A stretch of 64,000 nucleotides of DNA. Origin: Mycolicibacterium sp. MU0053 (GTDB taxonomy: Bacteria > Actinomycetota > Actinomycetes > Mycobacteriales > Mycobacteriaceae). Of the stretch, positions 35,344-43,396 are shown piece by piece. The position numbers and the translations under genes are program-made. The notes under the pieces are model-generated. The model did no database searches and had not been told where the DNA came from. It saw nothing but the letters and a program-made list of their open reading frames with translations. The first letter of the stretch is position 1; every line of letters starts with the position of its first letter. The stretch covers positions 3,224,001-3,288,000 of the forward strand of contig NZ_OY726397.1 in the NCBI RefSeq assembly GCF_963378095.1. Direction: 5' to 3'.

Positions 35344-36345
35344 ATGAGCGACCAGACCGCGAAGCCTTCCCGACACCACATCTGGCGCGTTTCGAAAAGG
35401 ACGCTGTCGAAGGCGTGGGACGACTCGATCTTCGCCGAGTCCGCGCAGGCCGGGTTCTGGTCGGTGCTCTCGTTGCCGCCGTTGCTGCTGGGCATGCTCG
35501 GCAGCCTGGCCTACATCGCACCGCTGTTCGGCCCGGCCACGCTGGCGACCATCGAAGACCGGCTGGTCAGCACCGCGGCCAGCTTCTTCTCCGACAACGT
35601 CGTCACCGAGATCATCGAGCCCACGATGCGCGACATCGTGCAGGGCGCACGCGGCGAGGTGGTGTCGCTGGGCTTCGTGATCTCGCTGTGGGCGGGCTCC
35701 TCGGCGATCTCGGCCTTCGTGGACGCCATCGTGGAGGCGCACGACCAGACCCCGCTGCGGCACCCGGTGCGGCAGCGCTTCTACGCCCTGGGCCTGTACG
35801 TGGTGGGACTGCTGATCATCATCATCTCGGCGCCGTTCCTGGCCCTAGGGCCGAGCAAGGTCGCCGAATACATCCCGGACAGCTGGGACAACGTGCTGAG
35901 GTTCGGCTACTACCCGGCGCTGGCCCTGGGGTTCATCATCGCGATCACCGTGCTGTACCGGGTGTCGCTACCCCGGCCGCTGCCGACGCATCGCCTGGTC
36001 ATCGGGGCGGTACTGGCAACGACGGTGTTCATGGTCGCCACCGTCGGGCTGCGCATCTACCTGAGCTCGATCACCCGCACCGGTTACACCTACGGCGCGC
36101 TGGCCACCCCGATCGCGTTCCTGCTGTTCGCGTTCTTCCTGGGGTTCGCCATCATGATCGGCGCCGAACTCAACAACGCGATCGAAGAGGAGTGGCCCGC
36201 GCCGGCCACGCACACCCACCAGCTGCGCTCCTGGCTCGAGGAGAAGGCGACCGCCAAGGCCGACGGAAAGACGGCGCGGCCGGTCGCCCAGGTGCCCGAC
36301 GGGGCACCGGAGACCGAGCAGCCCGCGTGGCCTACGTCTTCTTGA
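35344..36345 (+). CDS. YihY/BrkB-family membrane protein (Rv2707)
   Basis: 333 residues. The core is the YihY/virulence-factor BrkB domain with about six helices: FWSVLSLPPLLLGMLGSLAY, VVSLGFVISLWAGSSAISAFVDAI, FYALGLYVVGLLIIIISAPFLALG, YYPALALGFIIAITVLYRV, VIGAVLATTVFMVATVG, ITRTGYTYGALATPIAFLLFAFFLGFAIMIGAELNNAIEEE. WAGSSA and GAELN are family signatures. The C-terminus is a disordered Lys/Ala tail. No proven substrate; despite the RNase BN name the family is not a nuclease. 14-base overlap with the convergent DUF3039 gene. Confidence 0.9.
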   Translation: MSDQTAKPSRHHIWRVSKRTLSKAWDDSIFAESAQAGFWSVLSLPPLLLGMLGSLAYIAPLFGPATLATIEDRLVSTAASFFSDNVVTEIIEPTMRDIVQGARGEVVSLGFVISLWAGSSAISAFVDAIVEAHDQTPLRHPVRQRFYALGLYVVGLLIIIISAPFLALGPSKVAEYIPDSWDNVLRFGYYPALALGFIIAITVLYRVSLPRPLPTHRLVIGAVLATTVFMVATVGLRIYLSSITRTGYTYGALATPIAFLLFAFFLGFAIMIGAELNNAIEEEWPAPATHTHQLRSWLEEKATAKADGKTARPVAQVPDGAPETEQPAWPTSS

Positions 36346-36571
36346 GCTGCTCGTAGATGCGCTTGCAGTCCGGGCACACCGGTGAGCCGGGCTTGGCCGA
36401 CTTGGTCACCGGGAACACCTCGCCACACAGCGCGACCACATGGGTGCCCATCACCGCACTCTCAGCGATCTTGTCCTTCTTGACGTAGTGGAAGAACTTC
36501 GGCCGGTCGCTGTCCGTCCCGTCGTCAGTGCGTTCGTCGGTGTCGGTGCGCTCGATCGTCTGAGTCTGCAT
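36332..36571 (-). CDS. DUF3039 small zinc-ribbon-like protein (Rv2708c)
   Basis: 79 residues from ATG 36571; an ATG three codons upstream (36580) is possible. The C-terminal CGEVFPVTKSAKPGSPVCPDCKRIYEQLKK has Cys-x-n-CxxC spacing as in a zinc-ribbon; the N-terminus is Thr/Asp-rich and disordered (TQTIERTDTDERTDDGT), then the conserved FHYVKKDKIAESAVMGTHVVAL. Family of unknown function, widespread in actinobacteria. The 3' end overlaps the BrkB gene by 14 bases. Confidence 0.87.
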   Translation of the reverse strand: MQTQTIERTDTDERTDDGTDSDRPKFFHYVKKDKIAESAVMGTHVVALCGEVFPVTKSAKPGSPVCPDCKRIYEQLKKT

Positions 36572-36649
36572 AGGTGACATTGTGCCGCAGAAAATTACGG
36601 GCGGGGAACCGGTCCGTTCACAGCCGCTCATCTGTGCAAGAGTGGAGGA

Positions 36650-37075
36650 ATGAAGCACAGCCAAGAGCTGGGTTTCGACGACGAAGGTCGGCCGGTACTC
36701 ATCACGCGCGCAGCGATTCCCTCGGAAGAGGAGCATCGCCAGCGGGTTCGCAAGTACCTGATCATGATGTCCTGCCGCGTCCCGGCCCTGCTGCTCGCCG
36801 CGTGGGCCTACAGCGTGTGGCACAACGGGTGGATATCGCTGGCGATCGTCGCGGTCTCGATTCCGCTGCCCTGGATGGCGGTGTTGATCGCCAACGACCG
36901 GCCACCCCGTCGCGCCGAGGAACCCCGCCGATACGACGGCGCCGCACGGACGTCGCTGTCCCCCACCGAGGAGCATCCCGCCCTCGATGCCGGCGGCCGC
37001 TACGTCGACGGGATCGTCGTGGACGCCGAGGATCCTCGGCCTGCGGCGAATCCCGACGCCGAACCTCCTGGCTGA
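36650..37075 (+). CDS. DUF3099 membrane protein (Rv2709)
   Basis: 141 residues. Two hydrophobic helices at about 42-62 (MSCRVPALLLAAWAYSVWHNG) and 64-82 (ISLAIVAVSIPLPWMAVLI). The N-terminus PVLITRAAIPSEEEHRQRVRKYLIMM is characteristic of DUF3099 and the C-terminus is polar and acidic. Function unknown; conserved upstream of sigB in mycobacteria. RBS GTGGAGGA lies just upstream of the ATG. Confidence 0.85.
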   Translation: MKHSQELGFDDEGRPVLITRAAIPSEEEHRQRVRKYLIMMSCRVPALLLAAWAYSVWHNGWISLAIVAVSIPLPWMAVLIANDRPPRRAEEPRRYDGAARTSLSPTEEHPALDAGGRYVDGIVVDAEDPRPAANPDAEPPG

Positions 37076-37159
37076 GCGCGTGGCTCGCGCGATTCTCAGC
37101 GCATTCTCAGGTCAATCGGCCATTTCTGCACGTCAGACGGTGTGAAACCGCGACATTGT

Positions 37160-37186
37160 GGGAACTCTTTGCTCCGTTAGGGCGTT
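37160..37186 (+). promoter_or_regulatory. ECF-type (SigE/SigH-like) promoter of sigB
   Basis: GGGAACT (37160-37166) followed after 16 bases by CGTT (37183-37186) matches the mycobacterial SigE/SigH-type element (GGAACY-N15-17-CGTT). The predicted start lies about 30 bases ahead of the sigB ATG, leaving a short leader with the GGAGG RBS. sigB is known in M. tuberculosis to be driven by such stress sigma factors. Confidence 0.72.
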
Positions 37187-37223
37187 AGAACGTTTGACAG
37201 TTCGAGCCACTAAGGAGGCCGAT

Positions 37224-38183
37224 ATGGCGAATGCCACCGCAACCCGGATCGACGGGGATCTGGACGCTCAGAGCCCAGCCGCTGACTTGGTACGGGTGTA
37301 TCTGAACGGTATCGGCAAGACCGCGTTGCTCAACGCCGCCGATGAGGTGGAACTCGCCAAACGGATCGAAGCTGGGCTGTACGCGCAGCACCTGCTGGCG
37401 ACGCGGAAGCGACTGGGCGAGACCCGCAAACGTGCTCTTGCCGAGGTGGTGCGCGACGGCCAAGCCGCGCGCAGCCACCTGTTGGAAGCCAACCTGCGCC
37501 TGGTGGTGTCGTTGGCCAAGCGCTACACCGGCCGCGGCATGCCGCTGCTGGACCTGATCCAGGAGGGCAACCTCGGCCTGATCAGGGCCATGGAGAAGTT
37601 CGACTACGCCAAGGGCTTCAAGTTCTCGACTTACGCCACGTGGTGGATCCGGCAGGCGATCACCCGCGGTATGGCCGACCAGAGCCGCACCATCCGGCTC
37701 CCGGTCCACCTCGTCGAACAGGTCAACAAGCTGGCCCGGATCAAGCGCGAGATGCACCAGCAGCTGGGTCGGGAGGCCTCGGACGAAGAACTCGCCGAAG
37801 AGTCGGGCATTCCCGTCGAGAAGATCAACGATCTGCTCGAGCACAGCCGCGACCCGGTGAGCCTGGACATGCCCGTGGGCTCCGACGAGGAGGCGCCGCT
37901 GGGCGACTTCATCGAGGACGCCGAGGCGTTGTCGGCGGAGAACGCGGTGATCTCCGAATTGCTGCACACCGACATCCGGCACGTGTTGGCCACGCTCGAC
38001 GAGCGGGAGCAGCAGGTGATCCGGCTGCGGTTCGGCCTCGACGACGGCCAGCCGCGCACGCTGGACCAGATCGGCAAGCTCTTCGGACTCTCGCGGGAAC
38101 GCGTGCGTCAGATCGAGCGCGAAGTGATGTCGAAACTGCGCCAGGGCGATCGCGCCGACCGGCTCCGTTCGTATGCCAGCTAA
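37224..38183 (+). CDS. sigB: Stress-response sigma factor SigB
   Basis: 319 residues from ATG 37224 (GGAGG 5 bases upstream; the longer frame lacks an RBS). It lacks the acidic N-terminal extension of SigA but has the same regions: [31 protein letters not shown] (1.2), [58 protein letters not shown] (2.1-2.4), [28 protein letters not shown] (4.2). Group 2 sigma, non-essential, used in stationary phase and stress. An ECF-type promoter precedes it. A strong hairpin terminator follows. Confidence 0.97.
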   Translation: MANATATRIDGDLDAQSPAADLVRVYLNGIGKTALLNAADEVELAKRIEAGLYAQHLLATRKRLGETRKRALAEVVRDGQAARSHLLEANLRLVVSLAKRYTGRGMPLLDLIQEGNLGLIRAMEKFDYAKGFKFSTYATWWIRQAITRGMADQSRTIRLPVHLVEQVNKLARIKREMHQQLGREASDEELAEESGIPVEKINDLLEHSRDPVSLDMPVGSDEEAPLGDFIEDAEALSAENAVISELLHTDIRHVLATLDEREQQVIRLRFGLDDGQPRTLDQIGKLFGLSRERVRQIEREVMSKLRQGDRADRLRSYAS

Positions 38184-38205
38184 CGAATAACCGTCCTCGC
38201 ACTTC

Positions 38206-38239
38206 AGTGTGCCCGCCGCTCCCCCTCGGCGGGCACACT
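38206..38239 (+). terminator. Strong hairpin terminator after sigB
   Basis: A perfect 13-bp stem, AGTGTGCCCGCCG with CGGCGGGCACACT, encloses an 8-base loop. It begins 23 bases after the sigB stop and ends 80 bases before ideR. No U tract follows, as is usual in mycobacteria. It should separate the sigB message from the ideR promoter (TAGACT at 38292-38297). Confidence 0.85.
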
Positions 38240-38318
38240 GCTATCCGGGTGGCGCGGCGACGTTAGAGGTCCATTGGCGCAGCTCGCCAAGTAGACTTGG
38301 GCGGACGGAGGGTGGCAT

Positions 38319-39011
38319 ATGAACGACCTAGTCGATACAACGGAGATGTACCTACGGACGATCTACGACCTCGAGGAAGAGGGCGTGATCCCGTTGCGCG
38401 CGCGGATTGCCGAGCGGCTGGAACAAAGCGGTCCTACCGTGAGCCAGACCGTATCGCGGATGGAGCGTGACGGATTGCTCCGGGTGGCCGGCGACCGGCA
38501 TCTGCAACTCACGGAGAAGGGACGGTCGCTGGCCGTCGCCGTGATGCGCAAGCACCGGCTGGCCGAGCGGCTGCTGGTCGATGTGATCGGCATGCCCTGG
38601 GAAGACGTGCACGCCGAGGCCTGCAAGTGGGAGCACGTGATGAGCGAGGAGGTCGAGCGCCGACTGGTGGCCGTGCTGGACAACCCGACCGTGTCCCCCT
38701 TCGGTAACCCGATCCCCGGGCTTTCGGAGCTGGGCATCGGCACCGCGAACGGCTTCGAGGATTACAACCTGGTGCGCCTGACCGAGCTGCCGCCCGGCTC
38801 CCCGGTCGCGGTCGTCGTGCGCCAACTGACCGAACACGTCCAAGGCGACACCATGCTGATCAGCCGTCTCAAGGACGCCGGCGTGGTGCCCAACGCCCGC
38901 GTCACCGCCATCGTGAACCCACCCGGGGAGGTCACCATCGTGATCCCGGGTCACGAGAACGTCGACCTGCCCCACGAGATGGCCCACGCGGTCAAGGTGG
39001 AAAAGGTCTGA
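38319..39011 (+). CDS. ideR: Iron-dependent regulator IdeR (DtxR family)
   Basis: 230 residues. N-terminal winged HTH (TVSQTVSRMERDGLLRVAGDRHLQL). The metal ligands at expected positions are Met10, Cys102, Glu105 and His106 (site 2), with His79, Glu83 and His98 (site 1), all intact. The C-terminal SH3-like domain follows a Pro-rich linker. With Fe2+ the dimer represses siderophore genes and activates ferritin. Start ATG 38319 follows GGAGGG; -10 TAGACT (38292-38297) lies 21 bases upstream. No iron-box palindrome was seen near it. Confidence 0.97.
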   Translation: MNDLVDTTEMYLRTIYDLEEEGVIPLRARIAERLEQSGPTVSQTVSRMERDGLLRVAGDRHLQLTEKGRSLAVAVMRKHRLAERLLVDVIGMPWEDVHAEACKWEHVMSEEVERRLVAVLDNPTVSPFGNPIPGLSELGIGTANGFEDYNLVRLTELPPGSPVAVVVRQLTEHVQGDTMLISRLKDAGVVPNARVTAIVNPPGEVTIVIPGHENVDLPHEMAHAVKVEKV

Positions 39012-39027
39012 CGGCGCCGCGCAGCGG

Positions 39028-40089
39028 CTACCCCGCCGCGCGGCCGGAGTGCCGGCGCGGCGGGAGTCCGACGCCGATCCGTTCGGCGAGCCGGTAGCCG
39101 GTCAGCGCGAGCCGGCGGATGTGCTGCGGCCGCAACCCCGAGTGCAGCGCATCGTCCAGCATCCCCGCCATCCGGTGTGTCTCGTCGATGCAAAGGGCCT
39201 GCTCCAGGGCCACCCCGGCCAGCGGACCGTCGCCGCGTACATAGGCGAAGAACGCGAGCAGGGTCAACGCCTCGGCACGCCACGGGGCCGGCAACGCCCG
39301 CGACAGCACCGCCCACAGCGACTCCGCCTGATCCGCGGACTCGCCGATCGCCAGCCCGTAGAGCGCGTCCCGAACCGTGATGTCGGTCAGTGCGTAGGCC
39401 AACGCCGCGAGTTCGACGTCGGTGAGAACATCGCCGGCCCCGACGCGGTGCACCGCGGCCAGGGTGTCCTCCAGTGCGCGGCGACTCGCCGCCTCGGGGT
39501 TCGCGGCGCGGGCGGCGTCACCGCCCCCGCCGGCGAGCGCGGCAACGGCCCGTGCGATCGCCGGCTGATCGCGTTCGGCGTCGAGGTCGATCACGGCCTG
39601 CATCTCCGACCGGCTGCCGTACAGCCGTCGCCCGTCGAGCACCGCCGCGACCGACAGCGGCGAGGCCCCCGGATCGTCGATGCGACCGCCGGCGCCACAG
39701 CCGTCGACGCAGTGCCATCGGCCGCCCTCGGCGATGCGGTCGACCACGTGCACGGCGGTGAGCTGCACATCGTTGTCGGCCAGCAACTCGCCCAGGTCCG
39801 CGCACATCTGCTGGTATTCGTCGTTGCACATCGGGCACCGGGCGCCCTCGGCGTCGACGATCACGGCGATGACCGCATCGGTCTGTGCCGCCGACGCGAC
39901 ATCAACCAGATGTTCCAGCTCCCCATCGAGACACGGCCCGAGATCGACCCGCATGACCGCGCCCAACTGGCCGCGGTCGATGCCGACCAGGACGAGCGAC
40001 TTCACCGGGGCGAAGCCCAGCACCGCGGGCAGGGCGGCGATCAGTGCCGCGGGGCGGTTGAACACGAAATCAGGGGTCTGCGATGTCAT
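39028..40089 (-). CDS. DUF4192 family protein (Rv2712c)
   Basis: 353 residues. N-terminus MTSQTPDFVFNRPAALIAALPAVLGFAPVKSLVLVGIDRGQLGAVMRVDLGP is the family signature. The middle has a Cys-rich segment (ARCPMCNDEYQQMCADL) and CVDGCGAGGRIDDPGASPLSVAA. No transmembrane segment is obvious. Family of unknown function conserved in actinobacteria, with no established activity. Convergent with ideR by 16 bases. Confidence 0.87.
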   Translation of the reverse strand: MTSQTPDFVFNRPAALIAALPAVLGFAPVKSLVLVGIDRGQLGAVMRVDLGPCLDGELEHLVDVASAAQTDAVIAVIVDAEGARCPMCNDEYQQMCADLGELLADNDVQLTAVHVVDRIAEGGRWHCVDGCGAGGRIDDPGASPLSVAAVLDGRRLYGSRSEMQAVIDLDAERDQPAIARAVAALAGGGGDAARAANPEAASRRALEDTLAAVHRVGAGDVLTDVELAALAYALTDITVRDALYGLAIGESADQAESLWAVLSRALPAPWRAEALTLLAFFAYVRGDGPLAGVALEQALCIDETHRMAGMLDDALHSGLRPQHIRRLALTGYRLAERIGVGLPPRRHSGRAAG

Positions 40090-40228
40090 GCCCGAACGGT
40101 CCCAACCGCCGCCGTCACCACCGGCCCCGAGACCGGCCGGATCGCTGCGATGTGTGGATGAAGTCGCAACTGTGAGTACACCCGCGGAGGGACACGCCCG
40201 GCCCGACAGCCGTTCGCTGGTAGCCGAA

Positions 40229-40362
40229 ATCGGGACTTCCCCGCCCCGATAATCTGTTGGACCCGGTGTGTCGCGGTCCCAGCTGTGTTTGCCGCGACGC
40301 TCTGGGGGACACTTAGAGGTAACGGTCCGGCAGCCGACGGCTGCCCCAGCCGTAACGAGGAG
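40229..40362 (+). promoter_or_regulatory. Promoter and structured leader of the PAC2 gene
   Basis: A -10 TAATCT (40250-40255) lies over an inverted repeat, ATCGGG...CCCGAT, spanning about 40229-40250. A start near 40262 would give a leader of about 110 bases. Within it, GGCAGCC-gac-GGCTGCC (40329-40345) forms a 7-bp hairpin, with outer arms (GTAACGG and CCGTAAC) closing a longer stem. The structure ends just before the ACGAGGAGG ribosome-binding site (40355-40362), so it could affect translation. Confidence 0.45.
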
Positions 40363-40372
40363 GCGAATACAT

Positions 40373-41350
40373 ATGACTCACGTACCAGGTCAGGACCAAC
40401 CCGAGCAGACCGGTATGTACGAGTTGGAGTTCCCCGCGCCGCAGCTGTCCAACGCCGACGGCCGCGGGCCGGTGCTGATCCACGCCCTGGAAGGGTTTTC
40501 CGATGCGGGCCACGCGATCCGGTTGGCCGCCGCGCACCTCAAGGACACCCTCGACACCGAGCTGGTGGCCTCGTTCGCGATCGACGAGCTGCTCGACTAC
40601 CGCTCCCGTCGGCCCCTGATGACCTTCAAGACCGACCACTTCACCGACTACGAGGACCCCGAGCTGTCCTTGTTCGCGCTCCACGACAGCGTCGGCACGC
40701 CGTTTCTGCTGCTGGCCGGCATGGAACCCGACCTGAAGTGGGAGCGGTTCATCAGCGCGGTGCGCCTGCTGGCCGAGCGGTTGGACGTCCGACGCACCAT
40801 CGGGCTCGGCGCGATCCCGATGGCGGTGCCGCACACCAGGCCGATCACGCTGACCGCGCATTCCAACGACCGTGAGCTCATCGCCGAGCACACCCCGTGG
40901 GTCGGCGAGGTTCAGGTTCCCGGCAGCGTCTCGAGCCTGCTCGAGTATCGGATGGCCCAGCACGGCCACGAGGTGGTCGGATTCACCGTGCATGTGCCGC
41001 ACTACCTTGCGCAGACCGATTACCCGGCGGCGGCGCAGGCCCTGCTGGAAGAGGTCGCGCGTTCGGCGTCGCTCGAACTGCCGACGCATGCGCTCAACGA
41101 AGCGGCCGCCGAGGTCCGGGTCAAGATCGACGAGCAGGTCGAGGCCAGCGCCGAGGTCGGCCAGGTCGTCAACGCGCTCGAGCGCCAATACGACGCGTTC
41201 GTCTCGGCGCAGGAGAACCGGTCGCTGCTGGCACGCGACGAGGACCTGCCCAGCGGTGACGAACTCGGCGCCGAATTCGAGCGGTTCCTGGCTCAGCAGT
41301 CCCACGAGAAGTTCAACGACCCGTTTTCCGACGGCGACAGCACGCCGTAG
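40373..41350 (+). CDS. PAC2-family (proteasome-assembly-chaperone-like) protein (Rv2714)
   Basis: 325 residues from ATG 40373, preceded by ACGAGGAGG 10 bases away; the earlier in-frame start at 40268 was rejected. GPVLIHALEGFSDAGHAIRLAAAHLKDTL and the C-terminal helices LEYRMAQHGHEVVGFTVHVPHYLAQTDYPAAAQALLEEV mark the PAC2 domain, as in M. tuberculosis Rv2714, whose structure resembles proteasome-assembly chaperones. Its role is not established. The leader looks structured, and a short hairpin follows the gene. Confidence 0.9.
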   Translation: MTHVPGQDQPEQTGMYELEFPAPQLSNADGRGPVLIHALEGFSDAGHAIRLAAAHLKDTLDTELVASFAIDELLDYRSRRPLMTFKTDHFTDYEDPELSLFALHDSVGTPFLLLAGMEPDLKWERFISAVRLLAERLDVRRTIGLGAIPMAVPHTRPITLTAHSNDRELIAEHTPWVGEVQVPGSVSSLLEYRMAQHGHEVVGFTVHVPHYLAQTDYPAAAQALLEEVARSASLELPTHALNEAAAEVRVKIDEQVEASAEVGQVVNALERQYDAFVSAQENRSLLARDEDLPSGDELGAEFERFLAQQSHEKFNDPFSDGDSTP

Positions 41351-41355
41351 CCGAA

Positions 41356-41369
41356 CGGGGCGAACCCCG
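41356..41369 (+). terminator. Short GC hairpin downstream of the PAC2 gene
   Basis: CGGGG-cgaa-CCCCG, a 5-bp stem with a four-base loop, begins 5 bases after the PAC2 stop and ends 14 bases before the -10 box of the next gene. Plausible but weak terminator. Confidence 0.4.
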
Positions 41370-41383
41370 CAGCGCTCCCCCAG

Positions 41384-41389
41384 TAGAGT
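41384..41389 (+). promoter_or_regulatory. PhzF-family gene -10 box (leaderless)
   Basis: TAGAGT lies 6 bases before the ATG at 41396. Confidence 0.5.
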
Positions 41390-41395
41390 CGGGCC

Positions 41396-42091
41396 ATGGG
41401 TACCGATGTGACTGTGTTGCGGGTGTTCACCGACTCGGCCGGAAATTTCGGAAACCCGCTGGGGGTCGTCGACGCCGCCACGGTGGCACCCGACGACCGT
41501 CAGCGGTTGGCCACCCACTTGGGTTACAGCGAAACAGTTTTCATCGACCTTCCCGCCCCCGGCGCGCCCACTGCCACCGCCCGTATCTTCACGCCGGTGA
41601 CCGAACTCCCCTTCGCGGGCCACCCGACCGTCGGGGCCGCGTGGTGGCTTCGGTCCCAGGGCTGCGCCATCCACACGCTGCAGGTCCCGGCCGGCATCGT
41701 GCAGGTCAGCTACGACGTGGGCCCGCACCGGCGCACCGCGATCAGCGCTCGGGCCAGATGGGCACCCGAATTCGCCATCCACGATGTGGACTCGGTCGAC
41801 AAGCTGGCGGCGGCCGACCCCGATGACTTCTCCGACGACGTCGAGCACTATCTGTGGACGTGGACCGATCGGGACGCCGGCAGGATCCGGGCCCGGATGT
41901 TCGCCCACAGCCTCGGGGTGCTTGAGGACGAGGCCACCGGCGCAGCGGCGGTGCGGCTCACCGATTACCTGAGCCGGGATCTGCTGATCACCCAGGGCAA
42001 GGGCTCCGAGATCGAAACCCAGTGGAACTCCGAGGGGTGGGTCCGCATTGCCGGCGGCGTCGTCGACGACGGGGTACGCACCGTCGACTGA
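41396..42091 (+). CDS. PhzF-family isomerase/epimerase-like protein (Rv2716)
   Basis: 231 residues. [21 protein letters not shown] and [11 protein letters not shown] (with the catalytic Glu of PhzF in GYSET) start the first diaminopimelate-epimerase-like half; [11 protein letters not shown] is the conserved substrate loop. The second half ends with [25 protein letters not shown]. Members act as isomerases or epimerases; physiological substrate here is unknown. Somewhat shorter than the 280-300 residue typical member. Leaderless start supported by TAGAGT 6 bases upstream. Confidence 0.87.
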   Translation: MGTDVTVLRVFTDSAGNFGNPLGVVDAATVAPDDRQRLATHLGYSETVFIDLPAPGAPTATARIFTPVTELPFAGHPTVGAAWWLRSQGCAIHTLQVPAGIVQVSYDVGPHRRTAISARARWAPEFAIHDVDSVDKLAAADPDDFSDDVEHYLWTWTDRDAGRIRARMFAHSLGVLEDEATGAAAVRLTDYLSRDLLITQGKGSEIETQWNSEGWVRIAGGVVDDGVRTVD

Positions 42092-42105
42092 GTCGGCGTC
42101 GCAGG

Positions 42106-42567
42106 TCAGCCGGCGGCCAAGCCCTCACGGTGCTGACGCAACGCCTGGATCTCCCGCTCGAAGTCGTCGGCGGAGGTGAAGGACCGGTAGACCGAGGCAA
42201 AGCGCAGATAGGCGACCTCGTCGAGCTCCCGGAGCGGCCCCAGGATCGCCAGTCCGACCTCGTGGCTCGGCACTTCCGGACCCGCGGCTCGCACGGCGTC
42301 CTCGACCTGCTGGGCGAGCACGTTGAGCGCGTCGTCGTCGACCTGGCGGCCCTGGCACGCCCGGCGCACGCCGCTGATCACCTTCTCGCGGCTGAACGGC
42401 TCGGTGACGCCGCTGCGCTTGACGACGGCCAACACCGCGGTTTCCACGGTGGTGAAGCGCTTGCCGCACTCCGGGCAGGATCGCCGTCGGCGGATCGCCT
42501 GACCCTCGTCGGTCTCGCGGGAGTCGACCACGCGCGAATCGGGATGCCGGCAGAAAGGACAGTGCAT
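42106..42567 (-). CDS. nrdR: Transcriptional regulator NrdR
   Basis: 153 residues from ATG 42567 with AAGGAG upstream. The zinc ribbon CPFCxxxxxxVVDSR...[10 protein letters not shown] at residues 3-34 binds DNA at NrdR boxes, and the ATP-cone ([26 protein letters not shown]...) senses ATP/dATP. NrdR represses ribonucleotide reductase genes when dATP is high. No nrd gene is in this window. It follows chiZ on the same strand with about 100 bases between, so may be part of the chiZ transcript. Confidence 0.96.
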   Translation of the reverse strand: MHCPFCRHPDSRVVDSRETDEGQAIRRRRSCPECGKRFTTVETAVLAVVKRSGVTEPFSREKVISGVRRACQGRQVDDDALNVLAQQVEDAVRAAGPEVPSHEVGLAILGPLRELDEVAYLRFASVYRSFTSADDFEREIQALRQHREGLAAG

Positions 42568-42664
42568 GTCCGCTCCTTCATCGCACCGGCATTGAGATGA
42601 CGTGTTCGACTCAGAGACTACCTGCGCCCGCTGTGGCCGGGCCAGCGCGTCGAGCGCCACCGCC

Positions 42665-43177
42665 TCAGCCCACCGGGGCGATGAGGGTCTGCCCGGCGGC
42701 GATGGCCGGCGAGTCCAGTTCGTTGAGCTCGCGAATGCGTTCGACCACGCTGCTCACCGGGGCCTGCGGTGCCACCCTGGCAGCCAACCGCGCCAACGTC
42801 TCCCCCGACTGCACCTGGACCACCCCGAGCTGATTCGGCACGGACCCCGAGGCGTCGCGGACCTTCTCACCGAACTGCGCCACCGCGCCGAGCCAGACCG
42901 TGATCAGGGCCGCCAGCAGCGCCAGACCCACGACGGTGACCGGCGTGATCGCCTTGGCGGGCCGCCGGGTGTGCACCGCGCGGGAAACCCGGACCCCGGT
43001 GCCGCGATGGCGCGGTCCGGCCACGGCGGGCCGGGCGGGCCGCGGCCGGTTGCCGTCGACCTCCCGCGGCAGGGCCCGCGTGCGCCTGCGAGCCCGGCCC
43101 GCGGGGTCGAACTCGACCGACGAACCGGTGTTCAGGGGGTGTTCCCAGGTCTCCGGGTAAGCGCTGATGCGTGTCAT
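42665..43177 (-). CDS. chiZ: LysM-domain envelope protein ChiZ-like (Rv2719c)
   Basis: 170 residues from ATG 43177, with GGAAGGA 7 bases upstream; ATG 43210 would add 11 residues. A basic cytoplasmic N-terminus ([19 protein letters not shown]) is followed by a single transmembrane helix ([27 protein letters not shown]), then a C-terminal LysM domain ([50 protein letters not shown]). In M. tuberculosis ChiZ is DNA-damage-induced, interacts with the divisome and can halt division. Here it diverges from lexA across SOS boxes, consistent with LexA control. Confidence 0.88.
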   Translation of the reverse strand: MTRISAYPETWEHPLNTGSSVEFDPAGRARRRTRALPREVDGNRPRPARPAVAGPRHRGTGVRVSRAVHTRRPAKAITPVTVVGLALLAALITVWLGAVAQFGEKVRDASGSVPNQLGVVQVQSGETLARLAARVAPQAPVSSVVERIRELNELDSPAIAAGQTLIAPVG

Positions 43178-43214
43178 GTCCGATCCTTCCGGTCGATGCG
43201 AGCCGTACATTCGT

Positions 43215-43230
43215 TCGCTCCTATGTTCGA
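43215..43230. promoter_or_regulatory. Degenerate SOS-like half-box near chiZ
   Basis: TCGCTC-CTAT-GTTCGA keeps one perfect half (GTTCGA) of the LexA consensus TCGAAC-N4-GTTCGA and has two mismatches in the other. It lies 22 bases, about two helical turns, from the next box and upstream of the chiZ start. Confidence 0.45.
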
Positions 43231-43236
43231 ATGTAA

Positions 43237-43252
43237 TCGATCACCTGTTCGA
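43237..43252. promoter_or_regulatory. SOS box controlling chiZ
   Basis: TCGATC-ACCT-GTTCGA matches the mycobacterial LexA consensus TCGAAC-N4-GTTCGA with a single mismatch. It lies about 60 bases upstream of the chiZ ATG on the minus strand, and overlaps the perfect 12-base palindrome CTGTTCGAACAG (43246-43257). Confidence 0.8.
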
Positions 43253-43348
43253 ACAGAAGCCCGAAACCGAACGTGTGATCGAACTGTTGCCGAACGATAA
43301 ACCGGGGCACCGACATCCCGCGGGGACCGCACGCGACCCAGACACACC

Positions 43349-43364
43349 TCGAACACATGTTTGA
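43349..43364. promoter_or_regulatory. lexA SOS box
   Basis: TCGAAC-ACAT-GTTTGA matches the SOS consensus with one mismatch. Its last bases overlap the -35 element TTGATT (43361-43366), so bound LexA would block its own promoter, the classic autorepression. Confidence 0.9.
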
Positions 43365-43389
43365 TTCTTGGCCGCCGGAGGACTAAATT
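43361..43389 (+). promoter_or_regulatory. lexA promoter (leaderless)
   Basis: -35 TTGATT (43361-43366), 17-base spacer, -10 TAAATT (43384-43389), then 7 bases to ATG 43397. The spacing is ideal and the message probably begins at or next to the start codon. Confidence 0.75.
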
Positions 43390-43396
43390 CAGCCCC

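Noticed and set aside
40268..40372. Longer N-terminus for the PAC2 protein starting at 40268
   Set aside because: The extension is polar and lies in the promoter/leader; a strong ribosome-binding site precedes ATG 40373.
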